DNA of 64,000 bases. It comes from Gordonia polyisoprenivorans (lineage in GTDB: Bacteria > Actinomycetota > Actinomycetes > Mycobacteriales > Mycobacteriaceae). Shown here piece after piece: positions 17,439 through 25,850 of the stretch (positions within the stretch are counted from its first letter, which is position 1; every line of letters starts with the position of its first letter). The position numbers and the translations under genes are program-made. Under the pieces are notes generated by a model. The model saw only the letters and a list, made by a program, of their open reading frames with translations. It was not told the origin of the DNA and did not search any database. The stretch lies in the NCBI RefSeq assembly GCF_017654315.1, contig NZ_CP072203.1, positions 4,712,001-4,776,000 of the forward strand, read 5' to 3'.

Positions 17439-18182
17439 ATGAAACTCACCGACAACACCGTCTTCATCCCCGGCGCGACCTCCGGCATCGGCCTGGGGTT
17501 GGCGTTGCGTCTGCACGAACTCGGCAACACCGTGATCATCGGCGGGCGCCGTACGGCGCTGCTGGACGAGATCGCCGCGGCCCACCCCGGCATCCACACC
17601 GTCCGCATCGACACCGCCGACGCCGACGACATCACCCGGGTGAGCACCGAGGTGCAGCAACGTTTTCCCGAGACCAACGTGCTGATCGCGATGGCCGGGA
17701 TCATGCGCCCGGAAGACCTGACCACAAGCGGTTTCCTCGACACCGCGGAGGCGGTGGTGACAACCAACATCCTGGGACCGTTGCGACTGATCGCCGCGTT
17801 CACCGAGTTCCTCTCCGACCGTCCCGACCCCACCATCATCACCGTGTCCTCCGGACTCGCCTTCACCCCGATGGTCGCCACCGCGACCTACAGCGCCTCC
17901 AAGGCGGCGATTCACTCGTTCACCGACTCGTTGCGAGTGCAGTTGGCACCCAAGGGGATCGACGTGCTGGAGCTGGTTCCACCGGCCGTACGGACCGACC
18001 TCATGCCCGGGCAGGCGCAGGCGGAGTGGGCGATGCCGCTCGAGGATTTCCTCGACGAGGTGCTGAGCCTGCTGCCCGAGGCGACCGACGAGATCCTCGT
18101 CGAGCGGGTCAAGCCGCTGCGGCATTCGGAGGCGCAGGGCACCCGGCGTGAACTCATCGACCAGCTCGCCCAGCTGAGCTGA
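17439..18182 (+). CDS. Short-chain dehydrogenase/reductase
   Basis: 247 residues. GATSGIGLG cofactor motif at 11–19 (Thr-Gly form PGATSGIG), an AMAGIM loop in place of NNAG, catalytic Ser in VSSG and YSASK pair. It is related to the DltE/YdfG-like classical SDRs. The divergent MmyB-type regulator probably controls it. Substrate unknown. Confidence 0.87.
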   Translation: MKLTDNTVFIPGATSGIGLGLALRLHELGNTVIIGGRRTALLDEIAAAHPGIHTVRIDTADADDITRVSTEVQQRFPETNVLIAMAGIMRPEDLTTSGFLDTAEAVVTTNILGPLRLIAAFTEFLSDRPDPTIITVSSGLAFTPMVATATYSASKAAIHSFTDSLRVQLAPKGIDVLELVPPAVRTDLMPGQAQAEWAMPLEDFLDEVLSLLPEATDEILVERVKPLRHSEAQGTRRELIDQLAQLS

Positions 18183-18216
18183 TCGATGCGTCCGCCGAAC
18201 CGGCGAGGGCCCGCGG

Positions 18217-19074
18217 TCAGGGGAGTTTGACCAACGCCTCGGTCATGACCGCAAGCGTGAGTGCCTCGAACTGCTCGTAGTGCCCGTGATGGCCGTATTT
18301 GGCGCGCAGTGTCGGCCACGGCTCGAACGCGGCGGCCGCGCCGACGACGTTGCCCTCGTGGATGTAGGCGGGCAGCACGTTCTGAATGGTGGTGTCAAGA
18401 CGCAGCCGCTTGACCGTGTCCTGGTGCAGCGCCGACGACGGCCGGTACTTGCTGATGACGACTCCGAGCTCGCGGATGTCGCGTCCGATCTCGCCGGCAA
18501 AGTCGGCGACGTGCCGCTGCACGTGCGGAATGGCGTAGGTGGACAACACATCCGGGATGGTCGGGATGAGGAAGCCGTCGGCGCAGGCGAGCCCGTTGAG
18601 GGTGAAGGGACCCATGGTGGGTGGGCAGTCGATGAGGATGAAGTCGTAGTCGTCGGCGACGGGTGCGATGGCGCGGCGCAGGATCTCCACGGCGGCGGCG
18701 TGGTCGTCGGCCAGTACCCGCCGCGCACTCAACTCCTCGGCGAGCTCGATCAGATCCAGCGACGCCGGCAGCAGGTCCACCCCGGTGACCTCCGCCACCG
18801 AGGACACCTCACGCTGCAGTACGGCCTCACGGTCGAAATACGAGGTGCCGTCGAGGGCGTCGGAGAACAAGGTGGCAAGGGTTCGGCCCCGATCGTTGAG
18901 TTCGAGCCAGCGCTCGGACCCGATCATGACCGTCGTCAGGCTGGTCTGGGCGTCCAGATCGATCAGGAACACCCGTTTGCCGAACACGGCGGACAGGAAT
19001 TCGGCAACCCCGGCGGTCACCGTCGTCTTGCCCACCCCTCCCTTCAGACTGATGGTGGCGATCACCCTCGGCAT
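18217..19074 (-). CDS. ParA-family ATPase, orphan
   Basis: 285 residues with the deviant Walker A KGGVGKTT at 11–18, LIDLDAQTS (Walker A'), and FILIDCPPT (Walker B). It is a MinD/ParA-type ATPase that would bind DNA or membrane as an ATP dimer. No ParB, parS-like cluster or plasmid replication gene is visible nearby, so its cargo is unknown. Family members of this 'AAA family ParA' form also position chemoreceptors or secretion parts. Confidence 0.88.
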   Translation of the reverse strand: MPRVIATISLKGGVGKTTVTAGVAEFLSAVFGKRVFLIDLDAQTSLTTVMIGSERWLELNDRGRTLATLFSDALDGTSYFDREAVLQREVSSVAEVTGVDLLPASLDLIELAEELSARRVLADDHAAAVEILRRAIAPVADDYDFILIDCPPTMGPFTLNGLACADGFLIPTIPDVLSTYAIPHVQRHVADFAGEIGRDIRELGVVISKYRPSSALHQDTVKRLRLDTTIQNVLPAYIHEGNVVGAAAAFEPWPTLRAKYGHHGHYEQFEALTLAVMTEALVKLP

Positions 19075-19170
19075 GAGGGGAGAGTAACCGCAGTGGGGTC
19101 ATCGTCGCAGGTCGACGCTGTATCTCCAAGTCTGCCTCGGCCGGTCTGCCCCGGCTCCCGGTCTGTGGGA

Positions 19171-19404
19171 TCAGAAGCCGGACGACGTGGGTCCGCCCTT
19201 GCTGCGGGAGGCCCGGAACAGCATGATCGCGCCGTAGACGGCCAGGCCGATCAGGCCGATCCAGAACAGTCCCTTGAGGATCGGTCCGAGCATCGCCAGT
19301 GCGATGAGGACGATCGCGATGATGCCCAGGACCTTCCAGAAGTTCGGGCCGTTACGGCGTGCGCTGCTGTCATGGGTGGTGGTGGTATCTGTTGTGGTGT
19401 TCAT
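19171..19404 (-). CDS. Small membrane protein, two helices
   Basis: 77 residues. A Thr-rich polar N-terminus (residues 1–22) is followed by two hydrophobic segments (about 24–43 and 45–62) and a basic, Gly/Ser-rich tail. No family recognised. Inner-membrane location is clear from composition. Confidence 0.65.
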   Translation of the reverse strand: MNTTTDTTTTHDSSARRNGPNFWKVLGIIAIVLIALAMLGPILKGLFWIGLIGLAVYGAIMLFRASRSKGGPTSSGF

Positions 19405-19466
19405 GACTCCACCATGCGCCGTCCGTCGGCCGAATTCACTGGTCAGCGGGGTTTCTGGGGGAAAGA

Positions 19467-19997
19467 TCAGGGGTCTCCCCCATCCGAGCCGCGCCCTGCG
19501 GCCCGGGCCCGGGGGTCGGGATCGCCGGTGGTGTAGTGGCAACCAAGGACCGCGGGACCACTGATCGCCCGGCGGTCCCGGAACCAGGCGACGCATACGT
19601 CCGCGACGCAGCCGCGTGAGCGGGTGAGCAGATATCCGTGCGTGCAATCACGGAACCGATCCTCGTAGTTCCAGCGGTCGAGCATCGCGCGTGGTACCGC
19701 GTATCCGGCAACCGCCGGGATGGTCATCACTGTCGTCGAGAGCCTGACCATGAAGGTTTGGTCACGCAGCACCAGGATCTGTGCGCACGGCACGTCGGCG
19801 GCATCGTCGGAGTCGTCGTACTCGGCGGGACCGAGGTCGAGGACGCCGCCGGCAGGCATGCCCGCTACGGAATCGGTGAGCCAGTCACGCATCGCCGTCC
19901 AGGCCAGGCCCGGATCGGGTTCGCCTGTTTCGGGCGTGACGAGATCGGGTGTGTTGGGGTCGGGAGCATCGAAATCGGGGGTGTGTGGGTCGAACAC
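19467..19997 (-). CDS. Hypothetical protein with Pro/Asp-rich N-terminus
   Basis: 176 residues from the GTG at 19997, which has AGAGGAGG five bases upstream, a strong site that decides the start. Residues 2–32 are a Thr-Pro-Asp-rich repeat-like leader. The rest is a compact mixed alpha/beta-looking domain with five cysteines and the phrases MVRLSTTVMTIPAVAGYAVP and RFRDCTHGYLLTRSRGC. It might belong to the YbjN/TY-chaperone group of small cytoplasmic folds, but I cannot establish this. Confidence 0.65.
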   Translation of the reverse strand: MFDPHTPDFDAPDPNTPDLVTPETGEPDPGLAWTAMRDWLTDSVAGMPAGGVLDLGPAEYDDSDDAADVPCAQILVLRDQTFMVRLSTTVMTIPAVAGYAVPRAMLDRWNYEDRFRDCTHGYLLTRSRGCVADVCVAWFRDRRAISGPAVLGCHYTTGDPDPRARAAGRGSDGGDP

Positions 19998-20180
19998 CGT
20001 GGCCTCCTCTGCGTCGGGATGGGCCCAGTGAAGCATCGGCCACCGACAAGAACTCGAACGCAAGTGCGATTCGCCGATCTGGCGCCTTCGACCAGCGCGA
20101 ATGTGAACACGGTCACCGGCGCTGGCGCGGCGCACCCGCGCGTCCGGCGGTGTGCGGATGCGGAAGGCAAGATCATCAGC

Positions 20181-20654
20181 ATGCCGATTCCCGATTTCAT
20201 CCGTGATCTTCGTGGGCACGTGGGGCACTCCCCGCTGTGGCTGTCGGGGGTCAGTGGGGTCGTCGTCGACGACTCCGGTCGCGTGTTGCTGACCCACCGA
20301 GCCGACACCGAGGAGTGGGCGGTGGTCTCGGGGGTCCTCGAGCCCGGCGAAGAACCCGCGCACGCGATCGTTCGGGAGATCGCCGAGGAAACCGGGATCA
20401 CCGCGGTCGTCGACCGTCTGACGAGTATCGACGTGACACCGATGATCACCTATCCGAACGGGGATCAGACGCAGTATCTCGACGTGTGCTTTCTCGCGCG
20501 GCACGTCGACGGCGAACCACGCGTCGGCGACGACGAGAACCTCGCGGTGGCCTGGTTTGTCCCCGATGATCTGCCGCAGCCGCTCGCGGAGACGACACGT
20601 CAGCGTCTGGCCCGCGCCCTCGACGGGGACGAACGCGCCTGGTTCCGACGCTGA
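20181..20654 (+). CDS. NUDIX hydrolase
   Basis: 157 residues. The Nudix box starts at the Gly of GVLEPGEEPAHAIVREI and continues with AEETGI (about residues 50–72), complete with the REx2EE metal-binding core. Members hydrolyse nucleoside diphosphates linked to another group, such as oxidised dNTPs or ADP-ribose. The stop TGA lies in the first of three 15-bp tandem repeats. Confidence 0.9.
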   Translation: MPIPDFIRDLRGHVGHSPLWLSGVSGVVVDDSGRVLLTHRADTEEWAVVSGVLEPGEEPAHAIVREIAEETGITAVVDRLTSIDVTPMITYPNGDQTQYLDVCFLARHVDGEPRVGDDENLAVAWFVPDDLPQPLAETTRQRLARALDGDERAWFRR

Positions 20655-20693
20655 GGTCGATATCGCTGAGGTCAATGTCCCTGAGGTGAATGT
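20649..20693. repeat. Three tandem 15-bp repeats spanning the NUDIX gene stop
   Basis: Units 20649–20663, 20664–20678 and 20679–20693 follow the pattern CGCTGAGGTCRATRT (the third begins CC and has a G for C). The first contains the NUDIX stop at 20652–20654; as 15 is a multiple of three, the copies give two more in-frame TGA codons. Confidence 0.9.
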
Positions 20694-20736
20694 CACCGTC
20701 GGAATATCGCGCGGCCCGGGAGTCCTTGAACCGACC

Positions 20737-21753
20737 ATGGCCGATTCCCCGAACGCCGATATCCCGAACACCAACACCCCGGACCCCAACGACAACACCC
20801 TCGACATCGACTCCGCCGCGGTGACCGCCCGTCAGGTCGTTGCCGTGCGGTACGGCGACCCGGTCGACGCCCTCGCGGTCGTCAAGGCCGAGTTGCCGGT
20901 CCCCGATCAGGGGCAGGTCGTGGTGGCGGTCGAGGCGATCGGGGTGAACCCGATCGACGCCAAGATCATCCGGGGTTTCATGGGCACCGACGAGTCCGCC
21001 CTGCCGCGACCGGTCGGCAACGAGTTCGCGGGCACCGTTCGGGCCGTCGGACCCGGCACCGACGATCTCGCCGTCGGCGATCCGGTCATCGGCTATCCGG
21101 TGCCCGGCGCGTACGCCGACCACGTCGTGGTCGCCACCGACCGGCTCCATCGCCGGCCCGAGAGCCTCGACGTGCAGCGCGCCGCCGGGCTGTTGCTGGT
21201 GGGCGTGACGGCCGCCGATGCCACCGCCACCGCACACGTCGCCGACGGCGATGTCGTCGTGGTGCACGGCGGCGCGGGTGCGGTGGGTGTCGTCGCCGTC
21301 CAGCTCGCGGTGAAGGCCGGGGCGACGGTCATCGCCACCGCGGCGCCGACCAATCACGAGTATCTGCGTGGGCTCGGGGCGTTCCCGGTCACCTATGGCG
21401 ACGGGCTGATCGAGCGCATCCGCGAGGCGGCGCCGGGGACGGTCACCGTCGCCATCGACACGGTCGGCACCGATGAGGCGATCGATGTCTCGCTGGAACT
21501 GGTGGCCGATCGCTCACGCATCGTGAGCATCGCCGCCTTCGGTCGCGCCGAGGACGGCATCGTGCTGATCGACGGATCGAGCAGCGACAGCAAGCGCCAC
21601 CGGGCCGAGGCCATCGAGCCGCTGATCGCCGCGGCCGCCGATGGGTCCCTGGTGACCGAGGTCGCCGCGACGTACCCTCTGGACAGGGCCGGTCACGCGT
21701 TGGCCGACCTGTCCGGGCGCCACCCCCGGGGCAAGTTCGTCCTCCTCCCGTGA
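20737..21753 (+). CDS. Zinc-free quinone oxidoreductase / MDR-family reductase
   Basis: 338 residues from the ATG at 20737. A low-complexity Asn/Pro/Asp-rich leader (1–28) precedes the MDR fold. GVNPIDAKII near residue 70 and VVHGGAGAVGVVAVQLAV near 171–188 (nucleotide-binding) match NADPH:quinone oxidoreductases (QOR type). No zinc-ligand cysteines are present. It would reduce quinones or enones in the cytoplasm. Confidence 0.85.
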   Translation: MADSPNADIPNTNTPDPNDNTLDIDSAAVTARQVVAVRYGDPVDALAVVKAELPVPDQGQVVVAVEAIGVNPIDAKIIRGFMGTDESALPRPVGNEFAGTVRAVGPGTDDLAVGDPVIGYPVPGAYADHVVVATDRLHRRPESLDVQRAAGLLLVGVTAADATATAHVADGDVVVVHGGAGAVGVVAVQLAVKAGATVIATAAPTNHEYLRGLGAFPVTYGDGLIERIREAAPGTVTVAIDTVGTDEAIDVSLELVADRSRIVSIAAFGRAEDGIVLIDGSSSDSKRHRAEAIEPLIAAAADGSLVTEVAATYPLDRAGHALADLSGRHPRGKFVLLP

Positions 21754-21814
21754 GGCATTCCCCTCGTACGCACCCGGCGGGTCCACACTCCACCATCACA
21801 GTGAAAGGTGTTTC

Positions 21815-22645
21815 ATGACAGTCCCTTCCATCACCCTCAACAATGGCGTCGAGATTCCTCAGCTCGGTTTCGGTGTCTTCCAGATCAAGCCCGAGGACAC
21901 CGTCGAGGCCACCCTCTCGGCCCTCGAGGTGGGCTATCGTCACATCGACACCGCGCAGATGTACGGGAACGAAGCCGAAGTCGGTGAGGCAGTACGCAAG
22001 TCGGGCATACCGCGCGACGAGGTCTTCATCACCACCAAGCTCAACAACAGCTTTCACGCCTTCGACGACGCCCTCGAGGCCACCGACAAGTCCCTGGAAC
22101 GGCTCGGTGTCGAGCACGTCGACCTGTATCTGATCCATTGGCCGCTGCCCGAGGTCGGCGATTTCGTCGAGACCTGGAAGGCGATGGAGAAGATCTACGC
22201 CGACGGCAAGGCCCGCGCGATCGGTGTCTCCAATTTCCAGAAGCATCACCTCGAGCGCCTGTTCGCCGAGACCGAGGTCGTGCCCGCGGCCAACCAGATC
22301 GAGGTGCACCCCTACCTCACCCAGAACCCGTTGCGCGCCTTCGATTCCGAACACAACATCGCCACCGAGGCATGGTCGCCGATTGCGCAGGGCGACGTCC
22401 TCGATGATCCGGTGCTGAAGAAGATCGCCGAGGAGAAGGCCCGCACGGTGGCACAGGTGGTGTTGCGCTGGCACATTCAGCGCGGCGACATCGTCTTCCC
22501 CAAGTCGGTGACGCGCTCGCGCGTCGAGGAGAACTTCGCGCTCTTCGACTTCGATCTGTCCGCCGAGGACATGGCTGCCGTCGACGGACTCAACAAGGAC
22601 AAGCGGCGCGGACCCGATCCCGACACGTTCAACTACGTTCCCTGA
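21815..22645 (+). CDS. Aldo/keto reductase (2,5-diketo-D-gluconate reductase-like)
   Basis: 276 residues. The catalytic tetrad is complete: Asp45, Tyr50, Lys75 and His108. DTAQMYGNEAEVG, LYLIHWP, IGVSNF, NQIEVHP and the NADPH-binding FPKSVTRSR are all in place. GTGAAAGG lies upstream of the start. It reduces carbonyls with NADPH. The stop lies in a 16-bp-period repeat. Confidence 0.92.
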   Translation: MTVPSITLNNGVEIPQLGFGVFQIKPEDTVEATLSALEVGYRHIDTAQMYGNEAEVGEAVRKSGIPRDEVFITTKLNNSFHAFDDALEATDKSLERLGVEHVDLYLIHWPLPEVGDFVETWKAMEKIYADGKARAIGVSNFQKHHLERLFAETEVVPAANQIEVHPYLTQNPLRAFDSEHNIATEAWSPIAQGDVLDDPVLKKIAEEKARTVAQVVLRWHIQRGDIVFPKSVTRSRVEENFALFDFDLSAEDMAAVDGLNKDKRRGPDPDTFNYVP

Positions 22646-22688
22646 CCGACCCGTGTCCTGACCCACCGTTGACCTGACCGGCCCACCC
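22641..22688. repeat. CCTGACC repeated three times at 16-bp steps, spanning a stop
   Basis: CCTGACC occurs at 22641, 22657 and 22673, each within a loosely conserved 16-bp unit. The first includes the aldo/keto reductase stop (22643–22645). The similarity outside the heptamer is modest. Confidence 0.6.
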
Positions 22689-22727
22689 ACCGACCCCTCG
22701 TGCGCGCGCCGTGCGCAGAATGTGTCC

Positions 22728-23915
22728 ATGCACATCTCGCGGCGCGCGCACCGGGTGGCACCCTTCTACGCGATGGAGTTCGCCAAGAAGGCCGCGGCCG
22801 TGGAGGCGGCCGGTCACCGGGTCATCCGACTCAACATCGGCGAACCGGATTTCGGCCCGCCCCCGCAGTTCCTCGCCGCCGCCCGCGACGCCGCCGACGG
22901 CCGGCCGATGGCCTACACCGAGGCCCTCGGCACCGTCGAACTGCGCGAGGCGGTCGCCGGGTTCTACGCGACGCACTTTCGCGCCGAGGTCGATCCGCGT
23001 CGGGTCGCCGTCACCACCGGCGCCTCGGCCGCGCTGCTGCTGACCTGCGCTGCGCTGATCGACGACGGCGACGGCGTGCTCATCGGCGACCCGTCCTATC
23101 CGTGCAATCGGCAGTTCGCCGAGAGCTTCGGAGCGCGGGTGTCGTTGATCCCCACGACACCGGAAACCTATTACCAACTGACACCGGATCTCGTCACACG
23201 ATCGTGGGAAGAGATGACGCGCGGGGTGATCGTGGCCTCGCCGTCGAATCCGACGGGTACCTCGATCCCCCACGACGACCTGCGTCGGCTGTGTCGCGAG
23301 GTCGGCGATCGCGGCGGATGGAGCATCGTCGACGAGATCTACCTGGGCCTCGCCGATCCCGACGCCGACGGCCACCCGCCGCGCAGTGTGCTCACCGACC
23401 CGACCGCAACGGCGTCGACAGTCGTCATCAACAGTTTCTCCAAGTACTTCGGCATGACCGGATGGCGGCTGGGGTGGGCGATCCTGCCCGACGGCCTCGT
23501 CGACGCCGTCGAGCGGCTCGCGCAGAACTACTACGTCAGTCCGCCGACCCCGGCGCAGCACGCGGCCTTGAGCTGTTTCACCCCGGAGTCGCTCGGTGTC
23601 GCCGAGGATCGTCGGCGGGAGTTCGTCAATCGTCGTCGCCTCGTCCTCGACGGTCTCGAGCGCATCGGCCTGCCCGTCCCGGTCCCGCCGGACGGCGCGT
23701 TCTACGTCTACATCGACGTCTCGCCGACGGGCCTGAGGTCGGCGGAGTTCTGTGATCGTGCCCTGCGCGAGGCGCATGTCGCGCTCACCCCGGGCAAGGA
23801 TTTCGGCGTCGCCACCGCCGACGACCACATCCGGCTGTCGTATGCGGCCTCGACCGCCGATCTCACCGACGCACTCGAGCGGTTGGAGCGCTTCGTCGGC
23901 GACCTGGCAGGGTAG
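22728..23915 (+). CDS. PLP-dependent class I aminotransferase
   Basis: 395 residues from the ATG at 22728 (a GTG two codons earlier is also possible). Fold-type I landmarks: NIGEPDFGPP near 25–34, SPSNPTG, VDEIYLGL with the pyridine-binding Asp, and NSFSKYFGMTGWRLGW containing the Schiff-base Lys. It transfers amino groups between an amino acid and a keto acid; the amino acid is not identifiable. The following serine hydrolase gene starts five bases after its stop, so they are co-transcribed. Confidence 0.9.
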   Translation: MHISRRAHRVAPFYAMEFAKKAAAVEAAGHRVIRLNIGEPDFGPPPQFLAAARDAADGRPMAYTEALGTVELREAVAGFYATHFRAEVDPRRVAVTTGASAALLLTCAALIDDGDGVLIGDPSYPCNRQFAESFGARVSLIPTTPETYYQLTPDLVTRSWEEMTRGVIVASPSNPTGTSIPHDDLRRLCREVGDRGGWSIVDEIYLGLADPDADGHPPRSVLTDPTATASTVVINSFSKYFGMTGWRLGWAILPDGLVDAVERLAQNYYVSPPTPAQHAALSCFTPESLGVAEDRRREFVNRRRLVLDGLERIGLPVPVPPDGAFYVYIDVSPTGLRSAEFCDRALREAHVALTPGKDFGVATADDHIRLSYAASTADLTDALERLERFVGDLAG

Positions 23916-23920
23916 TCGCC

Positions 23921-25126
23921 ATGGCGACATCCACACCGCACTCTGCACCACACGCCGCGACCGACCGCATCGCCCGTGCTGCCAACGATTGGTTGCGTTC
24001 CACCGACACCTCGGCCCTGCCCGGCGTCGTCACCGGGGTGAGCACCGCCGAGCAGACGGTCCACCTCGGTTCCGTCGGACCGATCGCCACCGACTCGGTA
24101 CTCGCCCTCTACTCGGTCACCAAGTCGCTCACCGCAACCGTCGCTCTGCAACTCGTCGACGACGGCGTCCTCGACCTCGACGCCCCGGCCGCCGAGTACG
24201 AACCACGACTGGCCGAACTCGCCGTGCTCGACGGATTCGACGACGACACGCCACGCCTACGGGAACCGGCGAGTATCCCGACCACACGTCAACTCCTCAC
24301 CCACACAGCGGGTTTCGCCTACACCTTCTTCGACGCGGAGTTCACCCGGGTGGCCCGGGCCCAGGATCTGCCCGACGTGGCCGCCGGCACCGTCGACTCC
24401 TTGGGGACGACGCTGATGTTCGACCCCGGCACCCGCTGGGAGTACGGAACCAATCTCGACTGGGTCGGACTGGTCATCGAGGGCATCACCGGCGATCGCC
24501 TCGGTGACACAATGACGCAGCGGTTGTTGACACCACTGGGCATGTCCGACACCGCCTTTGCGCGCGACGGTGCCGCACTGGCCCGCGCCGCCGCACTGCA
24601 CGCACGTCTGCCCGACGGCTCCCTCAAAGCGCTGAGCGCCCCGACGGCGCCGGATGCACCACCGGTCGACATGGGCGGGCAGGGCCTCTACTCCACGATC
24701 CCCGACGTCCTTCGGTTCCTGCGGCTGTGGCTGCGCGGTGGGCGCACCGAGGACGGCGAGCAACTCCTGCGACCGGAGACGGTCGCCGCGGCCACCGCCG
24801 ATCAACTCGGCGATCTGCAGGTCACCGCACTGCCCGGCGTCGATCCGCGGCGCACCGGTAACGCGGAGTTCTTTCCCGGCGTCGCGAAGGGCTGGAACCT
24901 TCTCGCGATGACCAACGAGTCCGACGCCCCCACCGGGCGCCGCAGCGGCTCCTACGGATGGGCCGGACTGGCCAACGTGTACTTCTGGATCGATCCATCG
25001 AGCGGAATCGCCGGCGCCTGGGGGACCCAGCTCTTCCCGTTCGCGGACCCGACGGCAATGACCGCAGCGCTGGATTTCGAGGCCGCGGTGTACCGAGCGC
25101 TCAACGGGGCGTCGCCCGGCCGATGA
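23921..25126 (+). CDS. Serine hydrolase, beta-lactamase class C / esterase family
   Basis: 401 residues. The SxxK motif is S65-V-T-K68, the second motif is YGTN near 187, and GGQGLYST stands in the third motif region. No signal peptide is evident, which fits cytoplasmic esterases of the EstB type rather than a secreted beta-lactamase or DD-peptidase. It is in one operon with the aminotransferase. Confidence 0.88.
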   Translation: MATSTPHSAPHAATDRIARAANDWLRSTDTSALPGVVTGVSTAEQTVHLGSVGPIATDSVLALYSVTKSLTATVALQLVDDGVLDLDAPAAEYEPRLAELAVLDGFDDDTPRLREPASIPTTRQLLTHTAGFAYTFFDAEFTRVARAQDLPDVAAGTVDSLGTTLMFDPGTRWEYGTNLDWVGLVIEGITGDRLGDTMTQRLLTPLGMSDTAFARDGAALARAAALHARLPDGSLKALSAPTAPDAPPVDMGGQGLYSTIPDVLRFLRLWLRGGRTEDGEQLLRPETVAAATADQLGDLQVTALPGVDPRRTGNAEFFPGVAKGWNLLAMTNESDAPTGRRSGSYGWAGLANVYFWIDPSSGIAGAWGTQLFPFADPTAMTAALDFEAAVYRALNGASPGR

Positions 25127-25207
25127 GTTTCTGCCGTGCTGCCGGTCGATACGGATACGAGCACACCGACGGATCGCCCGTCGGCCGCACCGACAAGGAG
25201 TTCACCG

Positions 25208-25768
25208 ATGGGAAAGATCCACGTTCACGAGTTCGTCAGCCTCGACGGCCGATTCGAGGACCCGTCATTCACCGCGCCCTACGGGTTCACCGACGCCATG
25301 GGTGCCACCCTGGGTGAGATCATGTCGTCGTCGACAGCGATCCTGCTGGGCCACAACACCTTCGACATGTTTGCCCCGGCCTGGTCGACCCGAACGGCCG
25401 ATGACGATCCCGGCGCGCCGTTTTTCAACGACACACCCAAGTACGTCGTGTCCTCGACGCTGACCGATGCCGAGGCGCAAGAGACGTGGCGCAATTCGTC
25501 GGCACTCGGCCCCTACTCCGCCCAGAACGTCGCCGATCTCAAAGAGCGTACCGATGGCAGCATCTACATCAGCGGGAGCGGACAACTGGTGCGGGCACTG
25601 CTGGCCGACGGATTGGTCGACGAGCTCCATCTGCTCGTCTACCCGGTGGTCCTGGGAACCGGCGCGCGTCTGTTCGACGACCTCGGGGACACCCGACTGC
25701 GCGTCGTCGGCCACGACGTCTTCGACAACGGGGTCGTGCACCTGTCCTACGGACCAGAGGCGCAGTAA
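25208..25768 (+). CDS. Dihydrofolate reductase-like / RibD C-terminal domain reductase
   Basis: 186 residues from the ATG at 25208, preceded by AAGGAG at a seven-base gap. SLDGRFED, LLGHNTFDMF, PKYVVSST, IYISGSGQLVRALLADGLVDEL and YPVVLGTGARLF are the usual conserved blocks of RibD-C reductases, which bind NADPH. Members of this stand-alone type have unknown substrates. Confidence 0.9.
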   Translation: MGKIHVHEFVSLDGRFEDPSFTAPYGFTDAMGATLGEIMSSSTAILLGHNTFDMFAPAWSTRTADDDPGAPFFNDTPKYVVSSTLTDAEAQETWRNSSALGPYSAQNVADLKERTDGSIYISGSGQLVRALLADGLVDELHLLVYPVVLGTGARLFDDLGDTRLRVVGHDVFDNGVVHLSYGPEAQ

Positions 25769-25781
25769 CCCCGCCCAAATC

Positions 25782-25837
25782 TGTGTCGACTTCGCCTTTG
25801 TGTGTCCTGCAGGACACACAACGCCGAAGTCGACACA
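25782..25837. terminator. Two-stage perfect inverted repeat between convergent genes
   Basis: Outer arms TGTGTCGACTTCG (25782–25794) and 25825–25837 are perfectly complementary; inner arms TTGTGTGTCC (25798–25807) and GGACACACAA (25812–25821) also pair perfectly, around TGCA. The three bases between on each side do not pair. It lies between the RibD-like gene and the AbiEi-like gene and should terminate both. Its size and order suggest a dispersed intergenic element. Confidence 0.75.
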
Positions 25838-25850
25838 CATTCGCGACAGG

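Noticed and set aside
19638..20180. Longer N-terminal extension of the NUDIX gene reading from 19638
   Set aside because: It is antisense to a gene with a strong ribosome site, and the NUDIX domain begins normally at 20181.
23921..25126. Secreted beta-lactamase
   Set aside because: SxxK and YxN motifs are present, but there is no signal peptide or lipobox; an intracellular esterase is likelier.
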